Part shown: piece after piece, positions 56,700-64,000 of the stretch
Position numbering within the stretch: position 1 is the stretch's first letter
Layout: each line of letters opens with the position of its first letter
Assembly: GCA_016714045.1 (NCBI GenBank)
Contig: JADJNY010000001.1
Location: forward strand, 496,001-560,000
DNA from: Planctomycetota bacterium
GTDB lineage: Bacteria; Planctomycetota; UBA1135; GCA-002686595
DNA length: 64,000 nt
Direction of reading: 5' to 3'
Made by a program: the position numbers and the translations under genes
The notes under the pieces: model-generated
The model's database searches: none
Seen by the model: the letters and a program-made list of their open reading frames with translations, nothing else
Told to the model about the DNA's origin: nothing

Positions 56700-57314
56700 T
56701 CAGGGTGACCAGCTTTCGCCGGTCGTGTACCAGGGGCCGTCGACGTGTCGATACTGCCGTCCGATGAGGAAGAACTCGTGGGTTCCCGAGCGCGCCGTCG
56801 ACGCGATCGTTCCCGTCGGATCATGGATCCAGTACAGGCAACCCGTGTCGCCGCACTCGACGATTCGCGCGAACACCGTGTACGGGCCTTCGCGGAAGTC
56901 GACGCGCGGTCCGCCCGCGGTCGGACGGCCCTCGATCGCGGTCTCCATCTCGGCTTGGTGGCGTGCCAAGTACCCGAGCTCGGCGAGGTCGAGTCGCCAG
57001 CAGGGGATCAGCGCGGCGACGGGAAGCCAGGGCGCCGCGGCTCGCGCCAGCGCCGCGGGCCACCGGAACGATCTCGTTCCGGCCGTCGTCGGTTGTCCAT
57101 CCAGGGCGAAGGCCGCCTCGACGAGACCAGCGAGGAGGTTGACGAGGAACGCAAGGAGAAGCACAAAGCAAAGGAGCGTGTCCTGTCGCTCATGGAGGTC
57201 CAGCACGTAGACCTCGTGCACGACGCAGGCGAGCGAAAGGACGGCGCTTCGGAGGACCGCGAGTCCCGTCCACCTGTCCCAGGACACGCTCGACCCTCCC
57301 GCGGCCGCATCCAT
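56700..57314 (-). CDS. Membrane protein, paralogue of the gene at 53069-53689
   Basis: A 204-aa protein from ATG 57314 with three hydrophobic segments (about 18-35, 43-66 and 87-108). Then comes LAELGYLARHQAEMETAIEG and a C-terminal soluble domain (GPYTVFARIVECGDTGCLYWIHDPTG ... THEFFLIGRQYRHVDGPWY). It shares layout and scattered residues with the paralogue left of array 1. No family recognised. The start of the Bat operon follows divergently 260 bp away. Confidence 0.7.
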   Translation of the reverse strand: MDAAAGGSSVSWDRWTGLAVLRSAVLSLACVVHEVYVLDLHERQDTLLCFVLLLAFLVNLLAGLVEAAFALDGQPTTAGTRSFRWPAALARAAAPWLPVAALIPCWRLDLAELGYLARHQAEMETAIEGRPTAGGPRVDFREGPYTVFARIVECGDTGCLYWIHDPTGTIASTARSGTHEFFLIGRQYRHVDGPWYTTGESWSP

Positions 57315-57363
57315 CTCGCACAGACTACCGTTCGCTGCGCCGCCCGGGAGTCGCCGCTCGAAG

Positions 57364-57399
57364 CTCGGGCACCACCCTGCTCTCGGGCACCACCCTGCT
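57364..57399. repeat. 18-bp tandem direct repeat upstream of moxR
   Basis: CTCGGGCACCACCCTGCT occurs twice back to back (57364-57381 and 57382-57399), about 180 bp upstream of the moxR start. It could be a regulator-binding site of the Bat operon or of the divergent membrane-protein gene. It may also simply be a slippage duplication. Confidence 0.6.
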
Positions 57400-57577
57400 T
57401 CGGGGGCCCTTGCTCGCCCCCTCTGCTGCCGCTCCGCCACTGCACGCCCGTCCACCCTCTCCTTACCCATCCGAAGGTCGGCGCGCGCCGCCGCGGCGGG
57501 TATCCTGCCTCGCCCTCCGGTCCAACAGACCGCCCCGAACGGGCGTACCCGAGCCCGTTTCCAGCGCGAGACCCCGC

Positions 57578-58574
57578 ATGAGCACCCCCGACGACCGTCC
57601 CCGTCTCCGAAGAGATCCAGCAGGCCTCCGCCTGGGTGCGCGACCTGCGCGCGTCCATGGGCGAGGTGATCGTCGGGCAGGAGGGCCTCGTCCACTCCCT
57701 CTTCCTCTCGCTCCTGACGGGCGGCCACGTCTTGCTCGAAGGCGTCCCCGGCCTCGCGAAAACGCTCGCCGTGTCGACGCTGGCGAAGGGCGTGCAAGCC
57801 AGCTTCGCGCGCATCCAGTTCACGCCCGACCTCCTGCCGTCCGACCTCGTCGGCACCGAGATCTACAACGCGAAGGAGGCGAACTTCACGGTCCGCAAGG
57901 GCCCGATCTTCGCGAACTTCGTGCTCGCCGACGAAGTGAACCGCGCGCCGTCCAAGGTGCAGAGCGCGCTCCTCGAGGCGATGCAGGAGCGCCAGGTCTC
58001 GATCGGCGGCCAGACGTTCCCGCTGCCGCGCCCGTTCCTCGTGCTCGCGACGCAGAACCCGCTCGAGCAGGAGGGCACGTACCCGCTCCCCGAGGCGCAG
58101 CTCGACCGCTTCGCGCTCAAGGTCGTGGTGAAGTACCCGAAGCGCGCGGAGGAGCTCGAGATCCTCGGCCGCATGGCGAGCACGCGCCCGAACACGGACG
58201 TGAAGCAGGTCGTGACGCCCGCGCAGGTGCTCGCCGCGCGCGAGGTCGTCGACCAGATCAAGCTCGACGCGCGCCTCTCCGAGTACATCGTCGACCTCGT
58301 CATCGCGACGCGCGAGCCGAAGAACTACAAGCTCGCCGAGCTCGGCCCGCGCATCCAGTACGGCGCCTCGCCGCGCGCGACGATCTGGTTGGCACTCTGC
58401 TCGCGCGCGAACGCGTTCCTCGCGGGGCGCAACTACGTGACGCCGGCCGACATCAAGGCCGTCGCGCCCGAGGTGCTGCGCCACCGCATCATGCCGACCT
58501 ACGAGGCCGAGGCGGAGGGCCTGACGTCCGACGCGCTCGTCCTCCGCGTGCTCGAGACCGTGCCCGTGCCGTGA
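57578..58574 (+). CDS. moxR: MoxR-type AAA+ ATPase, one frameshift near the start
   Basis: A MoxR ATPase, thought to act as a chaperone for VWA-domain partner proteins encoded next to it. Walker A is GVPGLAKT and Walker B is FVLADEVNRA; ALLEAMQERQVSIGG, FLVLATQNPLEQEGTYPLPEAQLDRF and the C-terminal helical lid complete the family pattern. The open frame as read begins at GTG 57636 (VRDLRASMGEVIVGQ). The expected upstream part, VPVSEEIQQASAW, connects to ATG 57578 (MSTPTT) if one C is removed from CCCCC at 57585-57589, giving 331 aa. The stop overlaps the next GTG as GTGA. Confidence 0.9.
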
Positions 58575-59650
58575 GCCCGCTCTCGTCGATCTTCGGCCGC
58601 GCGCAGGACCGCGACGGCGCCGCGGCGCGCGCGGGAGCTCCCGGGTCGTCCGCGGGGCCCGGTCGCGCCGGCGCGCACGCGACGGCGCACGACGCGCCGA
58701 GCGCGCACGGCGGCACCACCGCGGGACCGCACGCGCCGCTGCTCGTGCCCGAGCTCATGGCGCGCGTGCGCCAGATCGAGATCCGCACGCATCGCCTCGT
58801 CAACACGGCGCTGTCGGGCGGCTACCGCTCGACGTTCCGCGGCTCGGGCCTCGAGTTCAGCGAGGTGCGCGCGTACCAGCCCGGCGACGAGGTCCGCCGC
58901 ATCGACTGGAACGTCACCGCGCGCACGGGCGACGCGTACATCAAGACCTACGCGGAGGAGCGCGAGCTCACGTTGCACCTCCTCGTCGACACGAGCCGCT
59001 CGATGGACTTCGGCAGCCATGGCTGGACGAAGCGCGAGACCGCCGCGCAGTTCGCCGCGCTGATCTCCTTCGTCGCGATCCGACACCAGGACCGCGTCGG
59101 CCTCCTGCTCTTCGGCGCCGAGCCCGGCCTGCACCTCCCCGCGAAGAAGGGCGGCCAGCACGTCCTGCGCATCGTGCGCGAGGTGATCGCCGCGCCGGCC
59201 CAGGCGCGCGCGACGGACCTCGCCTCCGCGCTCGAGCACGCGCAGCGCGTCTTGCGCCGCCGCTCGATCGTGTTCGTCGTCAGCGACTTCCTCGGTGATC
59301 GCGGCGCGCCCGCGGGCATGAAGAGCTGGACCGACCGGCTCGCCGAGCTCGCGCAGCGCCACGACGTGATCGCGGTGCGCGCGTTCGACCCGCTCGAGGA
59401 GGAGCTCCCGTCCGCGGGCATCCTGTCGATGGAGGAGCTCGAAACCGGCCGGCGCCTCGAGCTCGACACGCGCGACGCGCGCGTGCGCGCCGCGTGGGCG
59501 GAGCGCGCGAAGGCGCGGCGCGCGGAGCTCGTCGCCGGCCTCGCACGCGCGCGCGCGGACCTGCTCGAGCTCGACGCGACGCGCGACCTCGGGGAGACGC
59601 TGCTCGCGTTCTTTCGCCGCCGCATGCTGCGACACGGAGGCGCGCGATGA
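58571..59650 (+). CDS. DUF58 domain protein
   Basis: A 359-aa protein of the DUF58 family that works with MoxR in Bat-type operons. After an Ala/Gly-rich N-terminus (to about 60) the core starts IEIRTHRLVNTALSGGYRSTFRGSGLEFSEVRAYQPGDEVRRIDWNVTAR, the family's conserved block. Next is LHLLVDTSRSMDFG, a VWA-like MIDAS (DxSxS). GLLLFGAEPGLHLPAKKGGQHVLRI and a coiled C-terminal helix follow. It starts at GTG 58571, overlapping the moxR stop, and its stop overlaps the next ATG (ATGA). Confidence 0.9.
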   Translation: MSPLSSIFGRAQDRDGAAARAGAPGSSAGPGRAGAHATAHDAPSAHGGTTAGPHAPLLVPELMARVRQIEIRTHRLVNTALSGGYRSTFRGSGLEFSEVRAYQPGDEVRRIDWNVTARTGDAYIKTYAEERELTLHLLVDTSRSMDFGSHGWTKRETAAQFAALISFVAIRHQDRVGLLLFGAEPGLHLPAKKGGQHVLRIVREVIAAPAQARATDLASALEHAQRVLRRRSIVFVVSDFLGDRGAPAGMKSWTDRLAELAQRHDVIAVRAFDPLEEELPSAGILSMEELETGRRLELDTRDARVRAAWAERAKARRAELVAGLARARADLLELDATRDLGETLLAFFRRRMLRHGGAR

Positions 59651-60747
59651 ACGCGCTCGCGATCGCCTGCGCGCTCGCGTTCGCGGCGCAGGACGCGCCC
59701 GACGCGGCGCCGTCGCGCGGCGCGCCGCCGGCGCCCGCCGCGAGCGCCGCGAACGCCGCGAGCCAGGCGGGCGAACGACCGACGCGCCCGCTCGGCGCTT
59801 CCGCGCCGGGCGCGACGGCGCCGCAGGCGGCACCCGCGGCGAGCCCGAGCGGCTCGCGCGCGACGCTGGTGCCCGACCCCGCGTCCGCGGAGATCGGCCA
59901 GCCGATCGAGTGGCTGCTCGACGTCGTCCATCCCGCCGCGCTGAAGGTCGTCTTCCCCGCGAAGGACGCGGAGGACCGCCGGTGGGCGCCCGTCGGCGAG
60001 CGCACGGTCGCGCGCGCCCCGGACCCCGCCGACCCGAAGCTCGTGCACACGATCGCGCGGTGGAGCGCGATGGCGCTCGAGCCGGGCGAGCTCGCGCCGC
60101 CGCCGCTCGTGCTCGAGCTCACCGGCGGCGCCGCGACGGAGACGCTCACCGTCGCGGGCCTCCCCGTGCACGTCGTCGGCGCGCTCGTGGAGGGCGAGGA
60201 CGCGCCGCGGCCGCTGCTCGGCTTCCGCGCGCTGCCCGACGGCCTCGAGCCCGCGCGTGGCGTGCCGCTCGCGCTCCTCGCGGGGCTCGGCGCGCTCGTG
60301 CTCGGCGGCGTCGCGTTCCTCGTCGTGCGACGCAGGAAGCCCGCGCCGGCGCCCGCGCCGACGCCGCTCGCCGAGCTCGACGCGCTCGCGCGCGCCTTCG
60401 CGGCCGATCCCGAGAGCGGCCGCGCGCGCGTGTTCGAGCTGTCGCGCCTCGTCCGCGGCGCCGTCGACGCGTTCCTCGCCGTCGATCGATCGGGACGGAC
60501 GGACGACGACTGGGTGCGCGCGACCGAGGCCGACGAACGCGTGCCGCTCGGCGTGCGCACGACGTGCGCGCGACTGCTCGCCGCCGTGGAGCGCGTCAAG
60601 TACGCGCAGGAGACGCCGACGCGCGTCGCGGTCGAGGCCTTCGTGGCCGACGCGCGGACCGCGCTCGAGGCGCTCGCGGGCGCGCCGCGGGACTTCGTCG
60701 GGGCCGCGGGCTCCACGTCCGCGCGGGCGGGGGAGCGGGCCGCGTGA
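59647..60747 (+). CDS. Bat-operon membrane protein (BatD/DUF4381-like)
   Basis: A 366-aa exported and membrane-anchored protein: signal peptide (MNALAIACALAFAAQ), an Ala/Pro-rich linker, then a beta-rich region at about 75-200 (PASAEIGQPIEWLLDVVHPAALKVVFP). One membrane helix (about 211-231, VPLALLAGLGALVLGGVAFLVV) precedes a cytoplasmic helical domain (LDALARAFAADPESGRARVFELSRLVRGAVDAFL). This two-part layout is usual for the gene between DUF58 and the first VWA gene. The exact family is not certain. Confidence 0.72.
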   Translation: MNALAIACALAFAAQDAPDAAPSRGAPPAPAASAANAASQAGERPTRPLGASAPGATAPQAAPAASPSGSRATLVPDPASAEIGQPIEWLLDVVHPAALKVVFPAKDAEDRRWAPVGERTVARAPDPADPKLVHTIARWSAMALEPGELAPPPLVLELTGGAATETLTVAGLPVHVVGALVEGEDAPRPLLGFRALPDGLEPARGVPLALLAGLGALVLGGVAFLVVRRRKPAPAPAPTPLAELDALARAFAADPESGRARVFELSRLVRGAVDAFLAVDRSGRTDDDWVRATEADERVPLGVRTTCARLLAAVERVKYAQETPTRVAVEAFVADARTALEALAGAPRDFVGAAGSTSARAGERAA

Positions 60748-62102
60748 ACACGTTCGCCCACTTCGCGATCTTCCTGCAAGACGCACCCGCGCCGGTGAAG
60801 AGCGCGGCGGAGCAGCGCCTGCACGTGTTCGGCGACTACGCGCTCGCGGATCCGTGGTTCCTGCTCGCGATCCCGCTCGGGATCCTGCTCCTGTCGTTCG
60901 GCCGCTCCGCGCACGGGCGCGACAAGGGGCGCGTGCCGGTGCTGCCCGACGCCGCGCACGCGACGGTCGCGCGGCATTGGACCGCGGCGATGCGCCTCCC
61001 GGCGTTCCTCGCGCTGCTGACGGCGCTGCTCGCGCGCTACACGGTGCTGCCCGCGCTGACCGCGGGCGCCGGCGGCGCGGCGGCTTCGGCGTCGAGCGCC
61101 GTCCAGGGCAGCGCGCCCGCGCTCCTGAACGTGCTCGTCGTCGTCAGCGCGCTGCTCCTCGTCGCGGCGATCGCCGCGCCGTTCGTGCTGCGCGCCCCCG
61201 CGTCGACTGCACCGCGCACGCCTCACGCGGGCTTCCCGCGGTCTTGGGCGCAGCGCCTGGGCTTCGTCGTGCCGGCGCTGCAGCTCGCGGCGCTCGTGTG
61301 CGTCTCGATCGCGCTCTCGCGCCCGCTGCGCGGCAGCATCGAGACGACCTCGACGACGGAGGGCATCGACATCGCGCTCGTGATCGACCGTTCGGGCTCG
61401 ATGGCCTACGAGGACCTGGCGCCCGGCACGTCGCGTCTCGCCGTGGTGAAGGAGGTCGTCGAGGCGTTCGCCGCGCGCCGCATGACCGACCGCGAGGGCG
61501 CCGCGGACAACTGCGCGCTGATCACCTTCGCGGCGTACCCGCAGCTCCTCTGCCCGTTCACGCTCGACGTCGACGCGATCACGGGCTTCCTGCGCGGCCT
61601 CGAGCCCGTGAAGGAACGCTCCGAGGACGGCACGGGCATCGGTATCGGCCTCTCCAAGGCCGTCCTCGTGCTCAAGGAGACGCAGTCGCGCTCGAAGGTC
61701 GTCGTGCTGCTCACGGACGGCGAGAACAACATCGACCTGATCCCGCCCGCCGACGCCGCGCGGCTCGCGGCGGAGCAAGGCATCCGGGTCTACACCGTGT
61801 TCGCCGGCCGCTTCGTCTACCAGCCCGACTTCTTCGGCAACCTGCACGCGACGGAGCGCGAGATCGACACGAGCGACCTCGAGAACATCGCGAGCACCAC
61901 CGGCGGCCTCTTCTTCCGCGCGCGTGACAAGCAGGAGCTGGAGCGCGTCTACGCCGAGATCGAACGCCTCGAGCGCACGCCGCGCATCGAGCAGCAGTGG
62001 AGCGACACGTTCGACCTCTACCCGTGGTTCCTGGCGCCCGCGCTCGCGGCCTACGCGCTCGCGTGGCTCCTCGCGTCGACCCTGTTCCGGAGGATCGCGT
62101 GA
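60744..62102 (+). CDS. batA: VWA domain membrane protein, BatA type
   Basis: A 452-aa protein with a perfect-looking VWA MIDAS: ALVIDRSGSMAYEDL (DxSxS), then GTGIGIGLSKAVLVLKE with the Thr, and VVVLLTDGENNID. Four N-terminal membrane segments are predicted before the domain (more than the usual two) and one after it (WFLAPALAAYALAWLL). The GTG start at 60744 overlaps the previous stop as GTGA. In Bacteroides and other bacteria BatA and BatB support survival under oxidative stress; their exact partners are unknown. Confidence 0.85.
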   Translation: MNTFAHFAIFLQDAPAPVKSAAEQRLHVFGDYALADPWFLLAIPLGILLLSFGRSAHGRDKGRVPVLPDAAHATVARHWTAAMRLPAFLALLTALLARYTVLPALTAGAGGAAASASSAVQGSAPALLNVLVVVSALLLVAAIAAPFVLRAPASTAPRTPHAGFPRSWAQRLGFVVPALQLAALVCVSIALSRPLRGSIETTSTTEGIDIALVIDRSGSMAYEDLAPGTSRLAVVKEVVEAFAARRMTDREGAADNCALITFAAYPQLLCPFTLDVDAITGFLRGLEPVKERSEDGTGIGIGLSKAVLVLKETQSRSKVVVLLTDGENNIDLIPPADAARLAAEQGIRVYTVFAGRFVYQPDFFGNLHATEREIDTSDLENIASTTGGLFFRARDKQELERVYAEIERLERTPRIEQQWSDTFDLYPWFLAPALAAYALAWLLASTLFRRIA

Positions 62103-63208
62103 ACGCCGCCCTGCTCGGCTTCGACCTCCTGCGGCCCGCGTGGTCCATCGCGCTCGTCGCGGCGCCCGTCGTGTTGCTCCTCGGATTCCTCGGCCTCGCG
62201 GCGCGCGCGCGGGCGCGGGCGAAGCTCGTGTCCGCACGGCACGCGCCGCGCTTCCTGCCGCGCTATTCGGACAACCGCGCGCGCCTGCGGGTCGTGTTCG
62301 GCACGCTCGCGCTCCTGTTCCTGGCGCTCGGCCTGATCGGGCCGGTGCGCGGCTACACGCTGCGCGACGTGCAGCGCAAGGGCCTCGACCTCGTCGTCTG
62401 CGTCGACACGTCGCGCAGCATGCTCGTGCAGGACGTCAAGCCCGATCGCCTGACGCGCGCGAAGCGCGAGGTCGTCGGGCTGCTCGAGAAGCTGCGCGGC
62501 GACCGCGCTGCGTTGCTCGCGTTCGCGGGCGACGTGCGCGAAGTAGCGCCGCTCACGCACGATCGCGCGACGCTCGCCGCGTTCGTGAACGCGCTGAACA
62601 CGGACGAGAACCTGCGCGGCGGCACGGACCTCGGCGTAGCGCTCGAGAAGGCGCTCTCGCTCTTCGACGGCCGCACCGGGGCGCACGAGGCGATCGTGCT
62701 GCTGACGGACGGCGAGGATCTGGAGAAGCGCGGCCTCGAGGTCGCCAAGACCGCGAAGGAGCGTGGCATCCGCGTCTACGTCGTCGGCATGGGCACGCAG
62801 GAAGGCGCGAAGATCCCCGACGAGGGCGGCCGCGGCTTCGTCAAGGATGAGACGGGCCGCGAGGTCGTCTCCGCGCTCGACGGCACGAGCCTGGCCGAGA
62901 TCGCGAACCTGACGGGCGGCGCGTACCTGTCCGTGCAGAACTCGCCGATCCCGCTCGAAGAGCTCTTCGACAAGCGCATCGCGCGGCTCGAAGGGCGCGA
63001 CCTCGTCGCGGGCAAGGAGCGCATCCCGCACGATCGCTTCCAGTGGGCGCTCGTCGCGGCGCTCGCGTTCCTGCTCGCCGAATTCGCGCTGCGCGAGCGT
63101 CGCTTCTGGGAGCCGCGCGTCGACGCGCCCGCCGTGCCGCCCGCGGGGAGCCTCCCCGCGCGCCCGAAGTCCGCCTCCGACGCCCGCACCCCGGAGCTCG
63201 TCCCATGA
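62099..63208 (+). CDS. batB: VWA domain membrane protein, BatB type
   Basis: A 369-aa protein with two membrane segments (about 13-34 and 61-80), a VWA domain and a C-terminal membrane segment (QWALVAALAFLLAEFAL). MIDAS residues are in VVCVDTSRSMLVQDV, the Thr is in RGGTDLGVALEKAL, and the acidic end is LLTDGEDLEKRG. It has the BatB feature of a VVGMGTQEGAKIP segment with a KDE insertion after the domain. Start GTG 62099 overlaps the batA stop as GTGA. Confidence 0.87.
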   Translation: MNAALLGFDLLRPAWSIALVAAPVVLLLGFLGLAARARARAKLVSARHAPRFLPRYSDNRARLRVVFGTLALLFLALGLIGPVRGYTLRDVQRKGLDLVVCVDTSRSMLVQDVKPDRLTRAKREVVGLLEKLRGDRAALLAFAGDVREVAPLTHDRATLAAFVNALNTDENLRGGTDLGVALEKALSLFDGRTGAHEAIVLLTDGEDLEKRGLEVAKTAKERGIRVYVVGMGTQEGAKIPDEGGRGFVKDETGREVVSALDGTSLAEIANLTGGAYLSVQNSPIPLEELFDKRIARLEGRDLVAGKERIPHDRFQWALVAALAFLLAEFALRERRFWEPRVDAPAVPPAGSLPARPKSASDARTPELVP

Positions 63209-64000
63209 CCGTGCCTTCCGCAATCGCGTTGGTCCTCGCCGCGCTCGCCCCGCTCCCGCAGGGGAGCGCGCCCGTTCCCGGCTCGCGGCCCGAGGCACGG
63301 CCCGCGCCGTCCGTCGACGCAGCGCGCGCGCCCGCGTCGGAGGCCGCGCAGGAGCCCACGCCGTTCCGCGCCGCGCAAGAGGGCGCTCCGCACCGGGACG
63401 ACGCGCCCGCGCCCACCGCGACGGCGAACGGCGCGCTCCCGCCGGAGGCCGCGCCCGACGCGTCGAAGGCGATCGTCGAGGCGTGGCCCGGCACGCTCGC
63501 GGACGGGCTCGCGGAGGTGCGCCGGCTCGTCGAGGCGAAGGACGCAGCGGGCGCGCGCGCGCTCTGCGAGCGCCTGCTCGCGCCGACGAACGCGCTGCGC
63601 TGGAAGGAGCGCGCGCTCGCAGCCGGCGGGTTCGAGCGCACGCTCGCGCGCGCAGCGCAGCCCGTGTTCGACGTGCTCGGCGTCGAAGCGCTCTCCGCGC
63701 CCGCGCGCGGCGAAGTGCAGTACGCGAGCGGGCTCGCCGCGGCGAGCACGGGCGACGCGGCGGCGGCGGACGCGGCCTTCGGCGCCGCGCTCGCGCTCGC
63801 GGGGCCCGGCGACTTGCGCCTCTCCACGGGCTACCAGCTCGCGACCGTCGCGCTGCTCCAGGCGGAGATGGCGCGCCTCGCGATCCCGGAGGTGCAGCAG
63901 AAGCTCGCGGCCGCGAACGGGACGCCGCCCGCGCAGCCGGCCGCTCCCGCGACGAACGCGCAACCGGGCGATCCTGCCGCGCCCGATCCGATCCAGGTCG
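63205..64000 (+). CDS. BatC/BatE-like helical-repeat protein, partial (runs off the right edge)
   Basis: Starts at ATG 63205, overlapping the batB stop as ATGA, and stays open to the end of the window (265 codons so far, no stop). It has a signal peptide (MTVPSAIALVLAALAPLPQ), an Ala/Pro-rich linker to about residue 90, then helical repeat-like sequence: GLAEVRRLVEAKDAAGARALCERLLAP and GEVQYASGLAAASTGDAAAADAAFGAALALAG, a tetratricopeptide-like pattern. In Bat operons the gene after batB usually encodes a TPR protein that binds the VWA partners. The assignment comes from position plus these repeats. Confidence 0.75.
   Translation, partial: MTVPSAIALVLAALAPLPQGSAPVPGSRPEARPAPSVDAARAPASEAAQEPTPFRAAQEGAPHRDDAPAPTATANGALPPEAAPDASKAIVEAWPGTLADGLAEVRRLVEAKDAAGARALCERLLAPTNALRWKERALAAGGFERTLARAAQPVFDVLGVEALSAPARGEVQYASGLAAASTGDAAAADAAFGAALALAGPGDLRLSTGYQLATVALLQAEMARLAIPEVQQKLAAANGTPPAQPAAPATNAQPGDPAAPDPIQV

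Overview
This is a GC-rich window (about 70 percent G+C) whose gene content points to a member of the Planctomycetota, probably the lineage around Engelhardtia/Saltatorellus. Many large secreted proteins carry the Cys-rich C-terminal domain typical of that group (CxC..N.G..G.GC.NS, then an IRL..K.NV segment, then PET..N.T). There are many NHL and PD40 beta-propellers, a MoxR/Bat operon and GTG starts. The lineage is inferred from family recognition, not from a marker gene.

Layout. 0.3-5.0 kb: a beta-CASP metallo-beta-lactamase RNase and two secreted proteins (minus strand). 5.2-9 kb: two bacterial PH-domain membrane proteins, then recG. 9-14 kb: a minus-strand set of secreted redox and propeller genes (NHL protein, YtkA-like lipoprotein, MauG/CCP dihaem protein, second NHL protein). 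14-17 kb: secreted proteins and a methyltransferase. 17.2-21.5 kb: a TIGR02147 regulator and a VOC protein, then a beta-propeller gene and dinD in a cluster of four copies of a palindromic repeat, one of which lies inside dinD. 21.5-25.6 kb: a PD40 propeller protein, a DinB-like protein and a patch of visibly lower G+C with two small secreted proteins. 25.6-34.4 kb: a complete arginine biosynthesis operon, argR-orf72-argCBDFGHJ, read leftward from one recognisable promoter with an ARG-box-like site. 34.4-39.2 kb: aat, terC, a DMT exporter, a helix-hairpin-helix protein and an orphan parA. 39.6-47.4 kb: a HEAT-repeat protein, a lytic transglycosylase and an M36 metalloprotease. 48-53 kb: a lipoprotein, a GH29 fucosidase, a WYL regulator fused to a Cdd1-type domain, and a VOC protein. 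53-57.3 kb: a RAYT-like (Y1/HUH) transposase between two inverted tandem-repeat arrays that share a core of about 26 bp, bracketed by two paralogous membrane proteins. 57.6-64 kb: a Bat (MoxR-DUF58-VWA-VWA-TPR) operon running off the right edge.

Sequence quality matters here. The stretch from about 8.63 to 10.16 kb is bounded by long poly-C and poly-G runs and breaks recG, an NHL protein and the CCP gene. At least four other genes carry a single-base frameshift that is cured by removing one base from a G/C run or adding one to it. Those genes are probably intact in the living organism.
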